This document shows positions 56,192-64,000 of a DNA stretch of 64,000 bases, piece by piece. The position numbers were made by a program, and so were the translations under genes. Under the pieces are notes generated by a model. It was not told where the DNA came from. It was given only the letters and a program-made list of their open reading frames with translations, and did no database searches. How positions within the stretch are numbered: the first letter of the stretch is position 1; the number at the start of each line of letters is the position of its first letter. The stretch comes from an uncultured Gammaproteobacteria bacterium (GTDB taxonomy: Bacteria > Pseudomonadota > Gammaproteobacteria > GCA-001735895), in the NCBI GenBank assembly GCA_947259485.1, contig CAMYLU010000022.1, forward strand, positions 1 to 64,000, in the 5' to 3' direction.

Positions 56192-57589
56192 ATGAGCACG
56201 ACTGAAAGCGGGTTTAGCTGGCGTTCCCAATCAACGTTTGTCGTTGTGGCTGCCGGTGCGACATTAAGCCTGAACGATTTCCTGACTTTTCCTGTCCTCG
56301 CGGGTCAAAACGGGGGTGGCGCTTTCTTGTTGCTGTACATTTTTTTTCTATTTGTACTCGGTTTGCCACTAATGATGAATGAATTGATGCTGGGTCGGCT
56401 AACCAGGACGGATCCAGCAGCAAGTCTGAGAACACTTTCCGATCAGTACAAGGCTTCGGTTTACTGGAAACTTGCGGGCCTTAGCGCGATGCTTGCCGCC
56501 TTTCTGATCATTGCGACTTTCAGTGTGATTGCGGGCTGGTCGCTTGCCTACTCGTTTAAATCGGTGGTCGGCGTATTCGATGGCGCCACGCTTGAGACTG
56601 CCAAAACCCAGTTTGATAGCTTCACAATCGACAGTGAACGCATGACCTTGTGGCATACCTTGTTCGTAATCGTGTTAGTTTCGATTTGCGGACAGCCTTT
56701 GAAAGTCGGCCTGGAGCGGGTAACGCTGATATTGGTTCCACTGATGATTTTACTGCTAATCACTGGACTCGTTCTCGGGTTTACCTCCTCGGGAATGCGA
56801 TTAAGCATACACAGCACCTTATATGCCGACTTTTCTGTGATGGACTCGCAGACACCGATCATCGCCTTGCAACGTGCTTTCTACACGCTCGCCCTCGGAA
56901 TAGGAGCGATGATGGCCTATGGTCGATACCTGCCTGCCGGGGTTTCCATTGGATATTCGGCGGGCCTGGTAATTACGGTCGAGTTACTTTTTTCTATTTT
57001 CACGGGCCTTTCAATTAATGCACTGATGTTATCTTCGGGCCAGGAGCCCGGCATTGACAGTCAGTTCGCATTTCGGGTTATGCCGGTAATCATGAATCAG
57101 TTTGCTTATGGCGGCTTGTTCAGTACCCTGTTTTTCCTGTTATTAACCATTGCGGCTCTGACTACATCGATCGCGTTACTCGAGGCCCCCATAACCTACC
57201 TGCAACGCAAGTTTTCGATATCGCGTTTAAAGGCTGCAGTAATGCTGGGTGTTGGAATCTGGATGTTTGGCCTGGGTGTTATACTGTCGCATACTGTCTG
57301 GAACGGGGATGGATTTACGGTGGCGTTATTTTTTGGAGACGAAGCCGTTCGCCTTGTTAATAACGCCGGATTCCATGACGTACTGGTATTTATTTCAAGT
57401 CACCTGATCCAGCCGTTTGTCGCCTTATTCATATGCCTGTTTGTCGCCTGGAAAATCCCGCGCGAGGTCAGTCACAAGGAATTCGCGTTACCCCGGCAAT
57501 ACAGTTACGAGATCTGGAACTACCTGGTCCGCTACATAATTCCAGTGCTATTGCTGGTAGTAATACTGGCTGCTTTCGGGATCATTTGA
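56192..57589 (+). CDS. sodium-dependent transporter (NSS/SNF family)
   Basis: This protein of 465 residues has about 11 membrane segments. The NSS signature of TM1-2 is visible as FVVVAAGATLSLNDFLTFP and GQNGGGAFLLLYIFFLFVLG, although the usual TrpArg in TM1 (GNxWRFP) is replaced by DFLTFP. A typical QRAFYTLALGIGAMMAYG stretch marks TM6. It should import an amino acid or related amine with Na+. In relatives smpB often borders ratA; here this carrier does. Confidence 0.88.
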   Translation: MSTTESGFSWRSQSTFVVVAAGATLSLNDFLTFPVLAGQNGGGAFLLLYIFFLFVLGLPLMMNELMLGRLTRTDPAASLRTLSDQYKASVYWKLAGLSAMLAAFLIIATFSVIAGWSLAYSFKSVVGVFDGATLETAKTQFDSFTIDSERMTLWHTLFVIVLVSICGQPLKVGLERVTLILVPLMILLLITGLVLGFTSSGMRLSIHSTLYADFSVMDSQTPIIALQRAFYTLALGIGAMMAYGRYLPAGVSIGYSAGLVITVELLFSIFTGLSINALMLSSGQEPGIDSQFAFRVMPVIMNQFAYGGLFSTLFFLLLTIAALTTSIALLEAPITYLQRKFSISRLKAAVMLGVGIWMFGLGVILSHTVWNGDGFTVALFFGDEAVRLVNNAGFHDVLVFISSHLIQPFVALFICLFVAWKIPREVSHKEFALPRQYSYEIWNYLVRYIIPVLLLVVILAAFGII

Positions 57590-57590
57590 A

Positions 57591-58025
57591 GTGCCAGAAA
57601 TACGGCGTAGTGCCTTGATGCCTTATCCGGCTCAATTCATGTATGACATCGTCAATGATGTCGAGTCCTATCCCGAGTTTCTACCCTGGTGCGGCGATGT
57701 TAAGATTAATCAGCTGGACAATTCCTCGATGGAGGCATCCATCCTGATGCGTGGCGCCGGATTAAATCACTGGTTCAAAACCCGTAACTCAATGGTACCT
57801 GGTCAATCGATTGAAATGGAACTGGTCGAAGGCCCGTTTAGCAAACTCGAGGGACTATGGAGTTTCACCGCGATCGATTCCGATGGCTGTAAAATCGAGC
57901 TCATGCTGGAGTTCGAAATGAAACAGGGTCTAGCATCTACCTTGATTGCGCCTGCTTTTTCACGAATCGCGAATACGATGGTTGATTCGTTTTGTGAACG
58001 CGCAAGGAATCTATATGAGCGCTAA
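57591..58025 (+). CDS. ratA: RatA / Coq10-like START-domain protein
   Basis: This protein of 144 residues with a GTG start has the START-like fold of the RatA/Coq10 family: PAQFMYDIVNDVESYPEFLPWC near residue 12 and KLEGLWSFTAID near 83. E. coli RatA was described as an anti-ribosome-association toxin, while eukaryotic relatives bind coenzyme Q. A quinone-related role is equally possible. Its stop overlaps the ratB start. Confidence 0.92.
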   Translation: MPEIRRSALMPYPAQFMYDIVNDVESYPEFLPWCGDVKINQLDNSSMEASILMRGAGLNHWFKTRNSMVPGQSIEMELVEGPFSKLEGLWSFTAIDSDGCKIELMLEFEMKQGLASTLIAPAFSRIANTMVDSFCERARNLYER

Positions 58026-58335
58026 GACCACGATCGAAGTGGCTTATGCGACCCCTGGTAAACAGGTTATTCTTGAATGTGAAGTCGAATTTGGCACCAC
58101 TATCCGCGATGCCGTTAGGCAATCCGGAATCAACCAGCACTTTCCCGAGATCGACCTCGAGAATTGTAAACTGGGGATTTTCAGCAAGCCCGTCGCTGTC
58201 GATTACGAATTAAGCGATGGTGATCGTATCGAGATATACAGGCCGTTGATCGCAGATCCCAAGGAAGTACGAAGACAAAGGGCTGCGCAGGGGTTGAAGA
58301 TGAAAAAAGGCGGCGGTGCGATCAGCCAGGATTAA
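58015..58335 (+). CDS. ratB: RnfH family ubiquitin-like protein (RatB)
   Basis: The protein has 106 residues from the ATG overlapping ratA by 11 bp. It has a beta-grasp fold (KTTIEVAYATPGKQVILECE, then LSDGDRIEIYRPLIADPKE), matching RnfH. The basic tail RRQRAAQGLKMKKGGG is typical. Function is not settled in the family. The frame open upstream from 57946 lies inside ratA. The 3' end overlaps bamE by 14 bp. Confidence 0.93.
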   Translation: MSAKTTIEVAYATPGKQVILECEVEFGTTIRDAVRQSGINQHFPEIDLENCKLGIFSKPVAVDYELSDGDRIEIYRPLIADPKEVRRQRAAQGLKMKKGGGAISQD

Positions 58336-58645
58336 GAGCACCATCGATTTTCGATAGCAAATCATTGGTGAAGGTCAAAGTCATCCGTTTTTTTACAATT
58401 TCACCATCATCACCCGATTTCAAATAATAAACATAGTTCCACAGATCAGGTTGATACAGGTCGACGACGGCAGGCGTGCCAAGCAAAAACTCGACCTGGC
58501 TGCGCGACATGCCGATTTCCAGCTGCTGCAGCAGGGCGGGATCGATCCTGTTTCCCTGCGGGATATCCATTCGATACACACAACCGGAGAATGCTACAAT
58601 GACACATCCCGCGATCAGGATTTTCTGAAATAGTCGTAAAATCAT
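58322..58645 (-). CDS. bamE: outer membrane protein assembly factor BamE
   Basis: The protein has 107 residues from the ATG giving MILRLFQKILIAG, with a lipoprotein signal ending at Cys22 (AFSGC). The SmpA/OmlA domain shows LLQQLEIGMSRSQVEFLLGTP, DLWNYVYYLKS and LTFTNDLLSKIDG. It is a lipoprotein of the BAM complex that inserts outer membrane barrels. Starts at 58654 or 58702 would add 3 or 19 residues before the signal. It is divergent from fur, as in Pseudomonas and Xanthomonas. Confidence 0.93.
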   Translation of the reverse strand: MILRLFQKILIAGCVIVAFSGCVYRMDIPQGNRIDPALLQQLEIGMSRSQVEFLLGTPAVVDLYQPDLWNYVYYLKSGDDGEIVKKRMTLTFTNDLLSKIDGALNPG

Positions 58646-58720
58646 ACTGCACATTGCGGCGAAGGAAGGCGCGATAATACTGCTCCAACCCGGATGCTGC
58701 AAATACTGTGAGAGCTTTCT

Positions 58721-59128
58721 ATGGAAACAGCCGATATTAAAAACGCAGGTTTAAAAGTAACCTTGCCGCGTATGAAAATCCTTGAGCTGCTGGAAAGTTC
58801 GGCCGACCGCCATTTAAAGGCTGAGGATATCTATAAAATGCTGCTGGACTCGGGCGAGGAAATCGCGCTGGCCACGGTATATCGAGTCTTGACCCAGTTC
58901 GAAACCGCCGGGCTGGTAACCCGTCATCATTTTGATGGTGGACACGCGGTTTTTGAAATCAATGACGGCGAACACCACGATCACCTGGTTGATATTTCAA
59001 GCGGCAGGGTAGTTGAGTTTTATGACGAAATTATCGAGCAGCGACAAAAAGAAATTGCCGACAGATACGGTTTTACGATTACCGAGCACACGATGGTACT
59101 GTACGGACATTTCGAGGAAAAAAAGTAG
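58721..59128 (+). CDS. fur: ferric uptake regulator
   Basis: This protein of 135 residues begins with IKNAGLKVTLPRMKILELLE and the recognition helix region ALATVYRVLTQFETAGLV, followed by the metal site stretch HHDHLVDISSGRVVEF. No cysteine occurs anywhere in the protein, so the structural Cys4 zinc site of E. coli Fur is absent. Pseudomonas Fur likewise lacks most of these cysteines. It represses iron uptake genes when iron is sufficient. The gap to bamE shows no obvious Fur box. Confidence 0.95.
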   Translation: METADIKNAGLKVTLPRMKILELLESSADRHLKAEDIYKMLLDSGEEIALATVYRVLTQFETAGLVTRHHFDGGHAVFEINDGEHHDHLVDISSGRVVEFYDEIIEQRQKEIADRYGFTITEHTMVLYGHFEEKK

Positions 59129-59181
59129 ATTAACTAATCGCCAGGCCAGGTAGCTTGCCGAATTTTATCCTTCAACACGCC

Positions 59182-60846
59182 TCATTCCTGAGTAGCCAGC
59201 ATTTCACTGGCATGGGCGCGGGTCTGCGCGGTAATGGTAACGCCGCCGAGCATCCGCGCGACCTCCTCGAGCCGCTCTTCATTGCTTAACGGGACTACTT
59301 CAGTCGACGTTTCGCCGCGTTCGCTGGTCTTGGTTACCCGATAATGATGGTGTGCCTGGGAGGCCACCTGGGGTAAATGGGTGACGCAGAATACCTGCCT
59401 GTCTCGTCCCAGCAAACGCAATTTCTTGCCGACAATTTCGGCGACACCACCGCCAACACCACTATCGACCTCGTCGAAAATCAGGGTCGGTATTTTGGAC
59501 GATTCACTCATGATCACCTGTATTGCGAGACTAATGCGTGAAAGTTCACCCCCGGAGGCCACCTTCGAAAGCGGTTTTGGAGCCTGGCCAGAATTGGTGC
59601 TTACGAGATATCGAATACTATCAGTGCCATGATTAGCAGGTTCCTGGTGGGGCTCGATACCAATAAGGAATTGACCTTCCTCCATCCCCAGCTGCTGCAT
59701 TACCTGTGTCACTTGCTCGGACAATGTCGCCGCAGTTATCTGCCGCTTCAGCGATAGCTCCCCGGCACTGAACAGGTAGTCGTCACGCGCTTTATCGAGA
59801 TCGGCCTGAATCGTCTCCGCATCGAAATTATCGCCCTGCAACATCTCCAGTTCCCGGTTCAGTTCCTCGCCAAGTGCGGGTAAGGCCGCGACTTCGATAC
59901 GATGCTTGCGCGACAGGTTCTGGATGGTTGCGATGCGCTCGTTTATCGCTTCCAGGCGGGCACCATCGAGCTCGATTCCATCGCGATAATTGCGTAGTTC
60001 CGAGGTCGCTTCCTGGACCTGGATCAAGGCCGCATTAATGAGTTCATGGCTGCTAACCAAAGCCTTGTCACTTTCCAGCAGCAGGCCCAGCTTCTGTTCG
60101 CACAGGCTAAGCACGGACTGAATACTCTGATCGTCGTTTTCGTAAAGCTGCGCAAGTACCTGGCCGGTCTGCTCAATCAAGGCGTCCGCGTTCGAGAGGC
60201 GTCGGTATTCATCCTGTAAAATTTCGAACTCGCCTTCCGCAAGGGCGATTTGATTCAACTCGTCACAGTATAATCCGAGTAAGTCGATACGCTGTTCCCG
60301 CTCCCTGGAACCGGATTGTGCTTGCTCCAGGCGTTGCTCCAGGGCTCGATAGTGCACATATTTCTGCTGTACTTCGTCCAGTAGAGAGTGCTCGCCCAGA
60401 AAGGCATCGAGTAATTGGCGTTGTACCAGCGGTACTTGCAGGGATTGATGTTCATGCTGGCCGTGGATATCGATCAACTTGTCACACAAGGTACGTAATT
60501 GCGCGAGGGTGGCGTTAAAGCCGTTGATAAATGCCTTGCTGCGACCGTTGGCGTGAAGCACACGCCGGACTAGACATTCACCATCGGCATTCATTTCCTG
60601 CTCGGCAAGCCATGTCTGCACTGCCGGAGTATCGTCGAGGCAGAAACTGACACTTATTTCCGCGCGTTCCGTGCCCTGGCGAATGAAATCGCTTTCGGCA
60701 CGGTCGCCAGCGACCAGTTTGATCGCGTCGAGCAGAATCGATTTACCGGCACCGGTTTCCCCGGTGAGTGCACTCAGCCCGGAATCAAACTCGAGCTGTA
60801 ACGAATCGATGATCGCGAAGTTGCTGATCTGAATCGATTCGAGCAC
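59182..60846 (-). CDS. recN: DNA repair protein RecN
   Basis: This SMC-like ATPase of 554 residues opens LESIQISNFAIIDSL, with Walker A GETGAGKSILLDAIK near residue 29, long central coiled coils, signature KVASGGELSRISLA near 430 and Walker B PTLIFDEVDSGVGG near 455. It acts in double-strand break repair. The GTG start overlaps the nadK stop by one base. No LexA box (CTGT-N8-ACAG) is seen before nadK, so SOS control is not evident here. Confidence 0.96.
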   Translation of the reverse strand: MLESIQISNFAIIDSLQLEFDSGLSALTGETGAGKSILLDAIKLVAGDRAESDFIRQGTERAEISVSFCLDDTPAVQTWLAEQEMNADGECLVRRVLHANGRSKAFINGFNATLAQLRTLCDKLIDIHGQHEHQSLQVPLVQRQLLDAFLGEHSLLDEVQQKYVHYRALEQRLEQAQSGSREREQRIDLLGLYCDELNQIALAEGEFEILQDEYRRLSNADALIEQTGQVLAQLYENDDQSIQSVLSLCEQKLGLLLESDKALVSSHELINAALIQVQEATSELRNYRDGIELDGARLEAINERIATIQNLSRKHRIEVAALPALGEELNRELEMLQGDNFDAETIQADLDKARDDYLFSAGELSLKRQITAATLSEQVTQVMQQLGMEEGQFLIGIEPHQEPANHGTDSIRYLVSTNSGQAPKPLSKVASGGELSRISLAIQVIMSESSKIPTLIFDEVDSGVGGGVAEIVGKKLRLLGRDRQVFCVTHLPQVASQAHHHYRVTKTSERGETSTEVVPLSNEERLEEVARMLGGVTITAQTRAHASEMLATQE

Positions 60847-61715
60847 TAGTAATTTGCGCTCCAGTAGAGCTTGGCACGCAACACCTGGAAGTAGTCGTAG
60901 TCCTCGGGATGTAACAAGGTTAAGGGTTTGGGATAGCGTATTATACGTACCCGGTTTTCCTGGTTCACGATCGTGGTTGAATGACCATCATAGCTGACCT
61001 TTGCAGGTAACGAATCCTGTCCGAGGCGGACTTCAATAGGCTGGTCAGCAGGTAAAACAATCGGGCGGTTACTGAGGGTATGTGGACATATCGGCACGAT
61101 TGCGAGCGTGTTAAGCGAGGGATGCATAATCGGGCCGCCACCTGAAAGGGCATATGCTGTCGAGCCGGTAGGCGTGGTTACGATCACCCCGTCAGAACGT
61201 TGTATATGAATTAAAACGCCACCGCTCGAAATTTCGTATTCAATCATGCTCGCTGATTCGTAGCTGTGCAGAATAATGTCATTGAGAGCAACATTGGTTG
61301 AGACCAGCTTGTCGCCGTCGTAGAAATGTCCTTCAATAAGGAATCGCTCCTCGACGCTGTAACGACCCTGCATAACAGCATCCAGGTAGGACTCAAAATC
61401 GTCAAACGAGACGTCCGCAAGAAATCCCAGCCGGCCCAGGTTAATGCCCAGCAACGGCGTATCAACATCGGCAAGTGCACGTGCAGCGGTTAGCAGGGTG
61501 CCGTCACCACCTAGCGAAATCACCAGCTCGGATTGTTCTACCAGTTCGCTCAGCGAAACGTTCGATACCCCGGGCAGGGGCTCGTCGAAATCAAGGCAAT
61601 GCACGATAACCGTAGCGTGGCGGGTCAGTGCCGGTACGACCTGTTGAACCTTTTCCTGCCGCGCCTGCATATCACTGCGGACGATGAGGCCAATTGATTT
61701 AAAATTCGAAGGCAT
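60846..61715 (-). CDS. nadK: NAD kinase
   Basis: This protein of 289 residues has the NAD kinase GGDGT motif (ISLGGDGTLLTAARAL) near residue 69, GINLGRLGFLADV near 91 and the second site VTTPTGSTAYALSGGGPIMHP near 176. It phosphorylates NAD+ to NADP+. It is the first gene of the nadK-recN pair and is divergent from hrcA, with 114 bp between them. Confidence 0.96.
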   Translation of the reverse strand: MPSNFKSIGLIVRSDMQARQEKVQQVVPALTRHATVIVHCLDFDEPLPGVSNVSLSELVEQSELVISLGGDGTLLTAARALADVDTPLLGINLGRLGFLADVSFDDFESYLDAVMQGRYSVEERFLIEGHFYDGDKLVSTNVALNDIILHSYESASMIEYEISSGGVLIHIQRSDGVIVTTPTGSTAYALSGGGPIMHPSLNTLAIVPICPHTLSNRPIVLPADQPIEVRLGQDSLPAKVSYDGHSTTIVNQENRVRIIRYPKPLTLLHPEDYDYFQVLRAKLYWSANY

Positions 61716-61829
61716 TATTAAAACTAGTATCCAGGATCCCTTGATTTACCGGGGTTTAGTAGTTAGCTTGTGTTTCACTGTATTTAAATTGCCGCTAAAC
61801 TAGCGCCTTGCAACAATATATCAGACCCG

Positions 61830-62870
61830 ATGAACGAAAAATACGAACTTGATGAGCGCGCCCAGGTTTTATTGCGGGAATTGATCAACTCGTATTCGCG
61901 TGATGCTCAGCCGGTTGGCTCGAAAAATCTGGCTGAATTATCCGGACTCGACGTCAGCTCCGCTACAATTCGCAATATTATGGCGAAGCTCGAGGACATG
62001 GGACTGGTCAATTCGCCCCACACCTCGGCCGGTCGAATTCCGACCGAGGCCGGATACCGTTTTTTTATTGATAGCCTGCTCGAAGTAGACAATCTCGAGA
62101 CAGCCTCGCAGCGGATTATTTCAGATACCTTCAGTGCCGACAAAACTTCCAGCGATCTCATTCATAGCGCCACCGATATACTCTCGCAAATCACTCACCT
62201 GGCTGGAATTGTCAGCATGACTCATACTGCACCCGCCGAGGTGCGTCACATCGAGTTTATGAAACTGAGTGATCGTCGTGTATTGGTAATCCTGGTGATC
62301 AACAAGGACGACGTGCATAACAAGGTAATCCATGTTGAACGCGATTACAGCGATCTCGAGTTACAGCAGGCAGCACAGACTTTGAGTCGTTACCTGATAG
62401 GGCGCAGTTTCGAAAGCGCCCGCAGAAAACTGCTGGATGAGCTTTCCGAACTGAGAACCGATGTCAATTCAATACTGGAACCTGTTCTCGAAGCAATGGA
62501 AGAGGTTTGTAGCATGACCGCGCATGATGACCTGCTCACAAGCGGTGAAACTAACTTGCTTCAGTACGCGGAACTATCTGATATCAACAAGTTACGTAGT
62601 CTTTTTAAAGTATTTAATGAGAAAACCGATCTGCTGAAATTACTCGATGGCTGCACTTCTGCAGAGGGCGTCGAAATCTTTATCGGTAGCGAATCAGGCT
62701 ACTCGGTTTTAAGCGATTGCAGCGTGGTCGGCGCGCCGTATGAAATCAAGGGTGAAATTGTCGGCGTGTTAGGCGTTATCGGCCCGACTCGTATCGCCTA
62801 TGAACAAGTGATACCGATTGTGGATGTAACCGCAAGATTGTTAACTTCGGCCTTGAATACTCAGAAATAA
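61830..62870 (+). CDS. hrcA: heat-inducible transcription repressor HrcA
   Basis: This protein of 346 residues has an N-terminal winged helix (ERAQVLLRELINSYSRDAQPVGSKNL, with SSATIRNIMAKLEDMGLV as recognition part), the HTSAGRIPTEAGYRFF signature and a C-terminal GAF-like domain (GVLGVIGPTRIAYEQVIPIV). HrcA represses chaperone genes by binding CIRCE inverted repeats. I find no CIRCE sequence in front of hrcA, grpE or dnaK in this window. Confidence 0.95.
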   Translation: MNEKYELDERAQVLLRELINSYSRDAQPVGSKNLAELSGLDVSSATIRNIMAKLEDMGLVNSPHTSAGRIPTEAGYRFFIDSLLEVDNLETASQRIISDTFSADKTSSDLIHSATDILSQITHLAGIVSMTHTAPAEVRHIEFMKLSDRRVLVILVINKDDVHNKVIHVERDYSDLELQQAAQTLSRYLIGRSFESARRKLLDELSELRTDVNSILEPVLEAMEEVCSMTAHDDLLTSGETNLLQYAELSDINKLRSLFKVFNEKTDLLKLLDGCTSAEGVEIFIGSESGYSVLSDCSVVGAPYEIKGEIVGVLGVIGPTRIAYEQVIPIVDVTARLLTSALNTQK

Positions 62871-62960
62871 TCCTTAAATTGTACGCCATCTTATTAGCCT
62901 CTGTTTCTAAACGGAGTAAATTCAATCCAACAAGCGAATCAGTTTCTACCGGAGTAGTCA

Positions 62961-63545
62961 ATGTCGCCACAACAAACCAATGTCCATCCGGACGATGAAC
63001 ATGCCATAGCCACTGAAGCCGACGAAGATGCGCAGCTCGAAGATGTTGTTCCCGAAGCTGCCGCTGATGAGAGCGAGGCCGACGAGCCTGTCGAGATGCA
63101 GCTGGCGAAAGCGCAGGAGACAATAAAGGATTACTGGGACCAGATGATGCGATTGCGCGCCGAAATAGACAATAATCGCAAACGAGCGGAACGAGACATC
63201 GAGAGCGCGCACAAGTACGCATTGAAGAGTTTTGTTGAAAACCTGTTACCCGTGATCGATAGCATGGAAATGGGGCAAACCGCCGCCTCGGCCGACAATG
63301 CAACCCTGGAAAGTATTCGCGAGGGAACCGCGTTAACCATGAATATGTTGATCCATGTTATGGAAAAAAATGGACTCGAGCAGATCGATCCCCTGGGCGA
63401 GAATTTTGATCCTGAAAAGCATCAGGCCATCAGCATGATCGAGGCGGAGGGGGCAGAACCCAATACTGTTGTCGATGTTATGCAGAAGGGTTTCTTGTTA
63501 AATGATCGCCTGGTGCGACCTGCAATGGTTGTTGTTGCCAAGTAA
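62961..63545 (+). CDS. grpE: nucleotide exchange factor GrpE
   Basis: This protein of 194 residues has an acidic disordered N-terminus (about 1-50), a long coiled-coil helix (WDQMMRLRAEIDNNRKRAERDIE), and the C-terminal beta wing with FDPEKHQAIS and VMQKGFLLNDRLVRPAMVVVAK. It releases ADP from DnaK. GGAGTAGTCA precedes the ATG. It lies between hrcA and dnaK. Confidence 0.96.
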   Translation: MSPQQTNVHPDDEHAIATEADEDAQLEDVVPEAAADESEADEPVEMQLAKAQETIKDYWDQMMRLRAEIDNNRKRAERDIESAHKYALKSFVENLLPVIDSMEMGQTAASADNATLESIREGTALTMNMLIHVMEKNGLEQIDPLGENFDPEKHQAISMIEAEGAEPNTVVDVMQKGFLLNDRLVRPAMVVVAK

Positions 63546-63568
63546 TTTACAAAAAAAATTAAAATTTA

Positions 63569-63596
63569 CTTGAAAGCAATAAAAATAACCCTACAT
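63569..63596 (+). promoter_or_regulatory. sigma-32-type heat-shock promoter of dnaK
   Basis: CTTGAAA and CCCTACAT are separated by 13 bp, close to the sigma-32 consensus CTTGAAA-N11-16-CCCCAT. The element lies 44 bp before the dnaK ATG. It suggests RpoH control of dnaK independent of hrcA-grpE. Confidence 0.7.
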
Positions 63597-63639
63597 CGGG
63601 TGTAAGTTTCTTTTAGTACAAATTTTTGGAGTATATCTA

Positions 63640-64000
63640 ATGGGCAGAATCATAGGCATAGACCTCGGCACCACGAACTCTTGTGTGGCGGTAATGGAGG
63701 GCGGCAAACCCAAGGTTATCGAAAATGCCGAGGGTGATCGTACTACCCCTTCTATCGTGGCTTTTGGCACTGACGATGAAGTACTGGTTGGGCAGCCCGC
63801 AAAACGCCAGGCAGTCACCAATCCTACAAACACGCTATACGCGGTAAAACGCCTGATCGGGCGTCGTTTCGATGAAAAAGAGGTACAGAAGGATATTGAC
63901 CTGGTGCCCTATACCATTATTAAGGCCGACAATGGTGATGCCTGGGTTGAAGCCAAGGGCAATAAAATGGCGCCACCCGAAATATCGGCTCGCGTATTAC
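63640..64000 (+). CDS. dnaK: chaperone DnaK (5' part, cut by the window edge)
   Basis: The first 120 codons are present and run off the end of the window. The ATPase start is unmistakable: [19 protein letters not shown], then [30 protein letters not shown] and [20 protein letters not shown] lies a suitable distance before the ATG. A sigma-32-like promoter is directly upstream, and grpE precedes it by 94 bp. Confidence 0.97.
   Translation, partial: MGRIIGIDLGTTNSCVAVMEGGKPKVIENAEGDRTTPSIVAFGTDDEVLVGQPAKRQAVTNPTNTLYAVKRLIGRRFDEKEVQKDIDLVPYTIIKADNGDAWVEAKGNKMAPPEISARVL

Overview
The window is a dense stretch of a gammaproteobacterial chromosome of moderate GC content. That placement rests on gene content and order: lpxB next to rnhB-dnaE, a gyrA-pheA-hisC-tyrA-aroA-cmk-rpsA-ihfB-lapB-pyrF run, pyrG-kdsA-eno-ftsB-ispD, cmoA-cmoB, bamE opposite fur, and recN-nadK-hrcA-grpE-dnaK. 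The Pseudomonas-like neighbourhood mtaD-ubiG-HAD phosphatase-SDR beside gyrA points the same way. Species cannot be named from the sequence alone. The many TRAP-type carriers would suit an aquatic heterotroph, which is an inference.

Layout. 1-3 kb holds an HD-GYP response regulator and a small exported DUF192 protein. 1.8-8.6 kb is a minus-strand run of transport genes: a TRAP binding protein, an enlarged small permease, a large permease with a long coiled-coil tail, an AEC carrier and an MFS carrier. 8.7-10.5 kb has a NERD-like membrane protein and a persulfide dioxygenase-rhodanese fusion, followed by a REP-like inverted pair and 24-bp tandem repeats. 10.6-15 kb is a minus-strand operon gnnA-gnnB-lpxB plus a SABATH-type methyltransferase, back to back with rnhB-dnaE. 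19.1-22 kb is a TAXI-TRAP transporter with a perfect FNR-type box in front. 22-25.4 kb is mtaD-ubiG-phosphatase-SDR. 25.7-37.4 kb carries gyrA and the aromatic amino acid/rpsA/ihfB/lapB/pyrF run. 37.4-41.3 kb has accA, tilS and cmoAB; a GGDEF protein with two degenerate receiver domains follows. 42.8-47.6 kb is pyrG-kdsA-eno-ftsB-ispD, then a 59-residue membrane protein gene and yccA. tRNA-Ser(UGA) at 48.7 kb opens a looser region with a duplicated tRNA 3' end, orphan terminators, a small coiled-coil gene, an Omp85-like barrel and a phospholipase D lipoprotein. 53.3-57.6 kb has a helix-turn-helix regulator, an EEP nuclease-ClsB pair and a Na+ symporter. The window ends with ratA-ratB, bamE/fur, recN-nadK and hrcA-grpE-dnaK (dnaK cut by the edge).

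How the genes connect. A large share serves the envelope: LpxB, KdsA, LapB (controls LpxC turnover), BamE, FtsB, the predicted GnnA/GnnB (3-amino-GlcNAc for amide-rich lipid A) and ClsB. A second theme is chorismate metabolism: AroA makes the chorismate precursor and PheA/TyrA/HisC use it. The chorismate mutase of PheA also makes prephenate, the carboxyl donor for CmoA/CmoB tRNA modification. The most unusual points are the lipid A operon with an attached SABATH-like methyltransferase, the DctM-coiled-coil fusion, the GGDEF protein without phosphorylatable receivers, the structure behind tRNA-Ser, and a 59-residue gene easily missed by length cut-offs. No CRISPR array, rRNA, prophage or insertion sequence was recognised.
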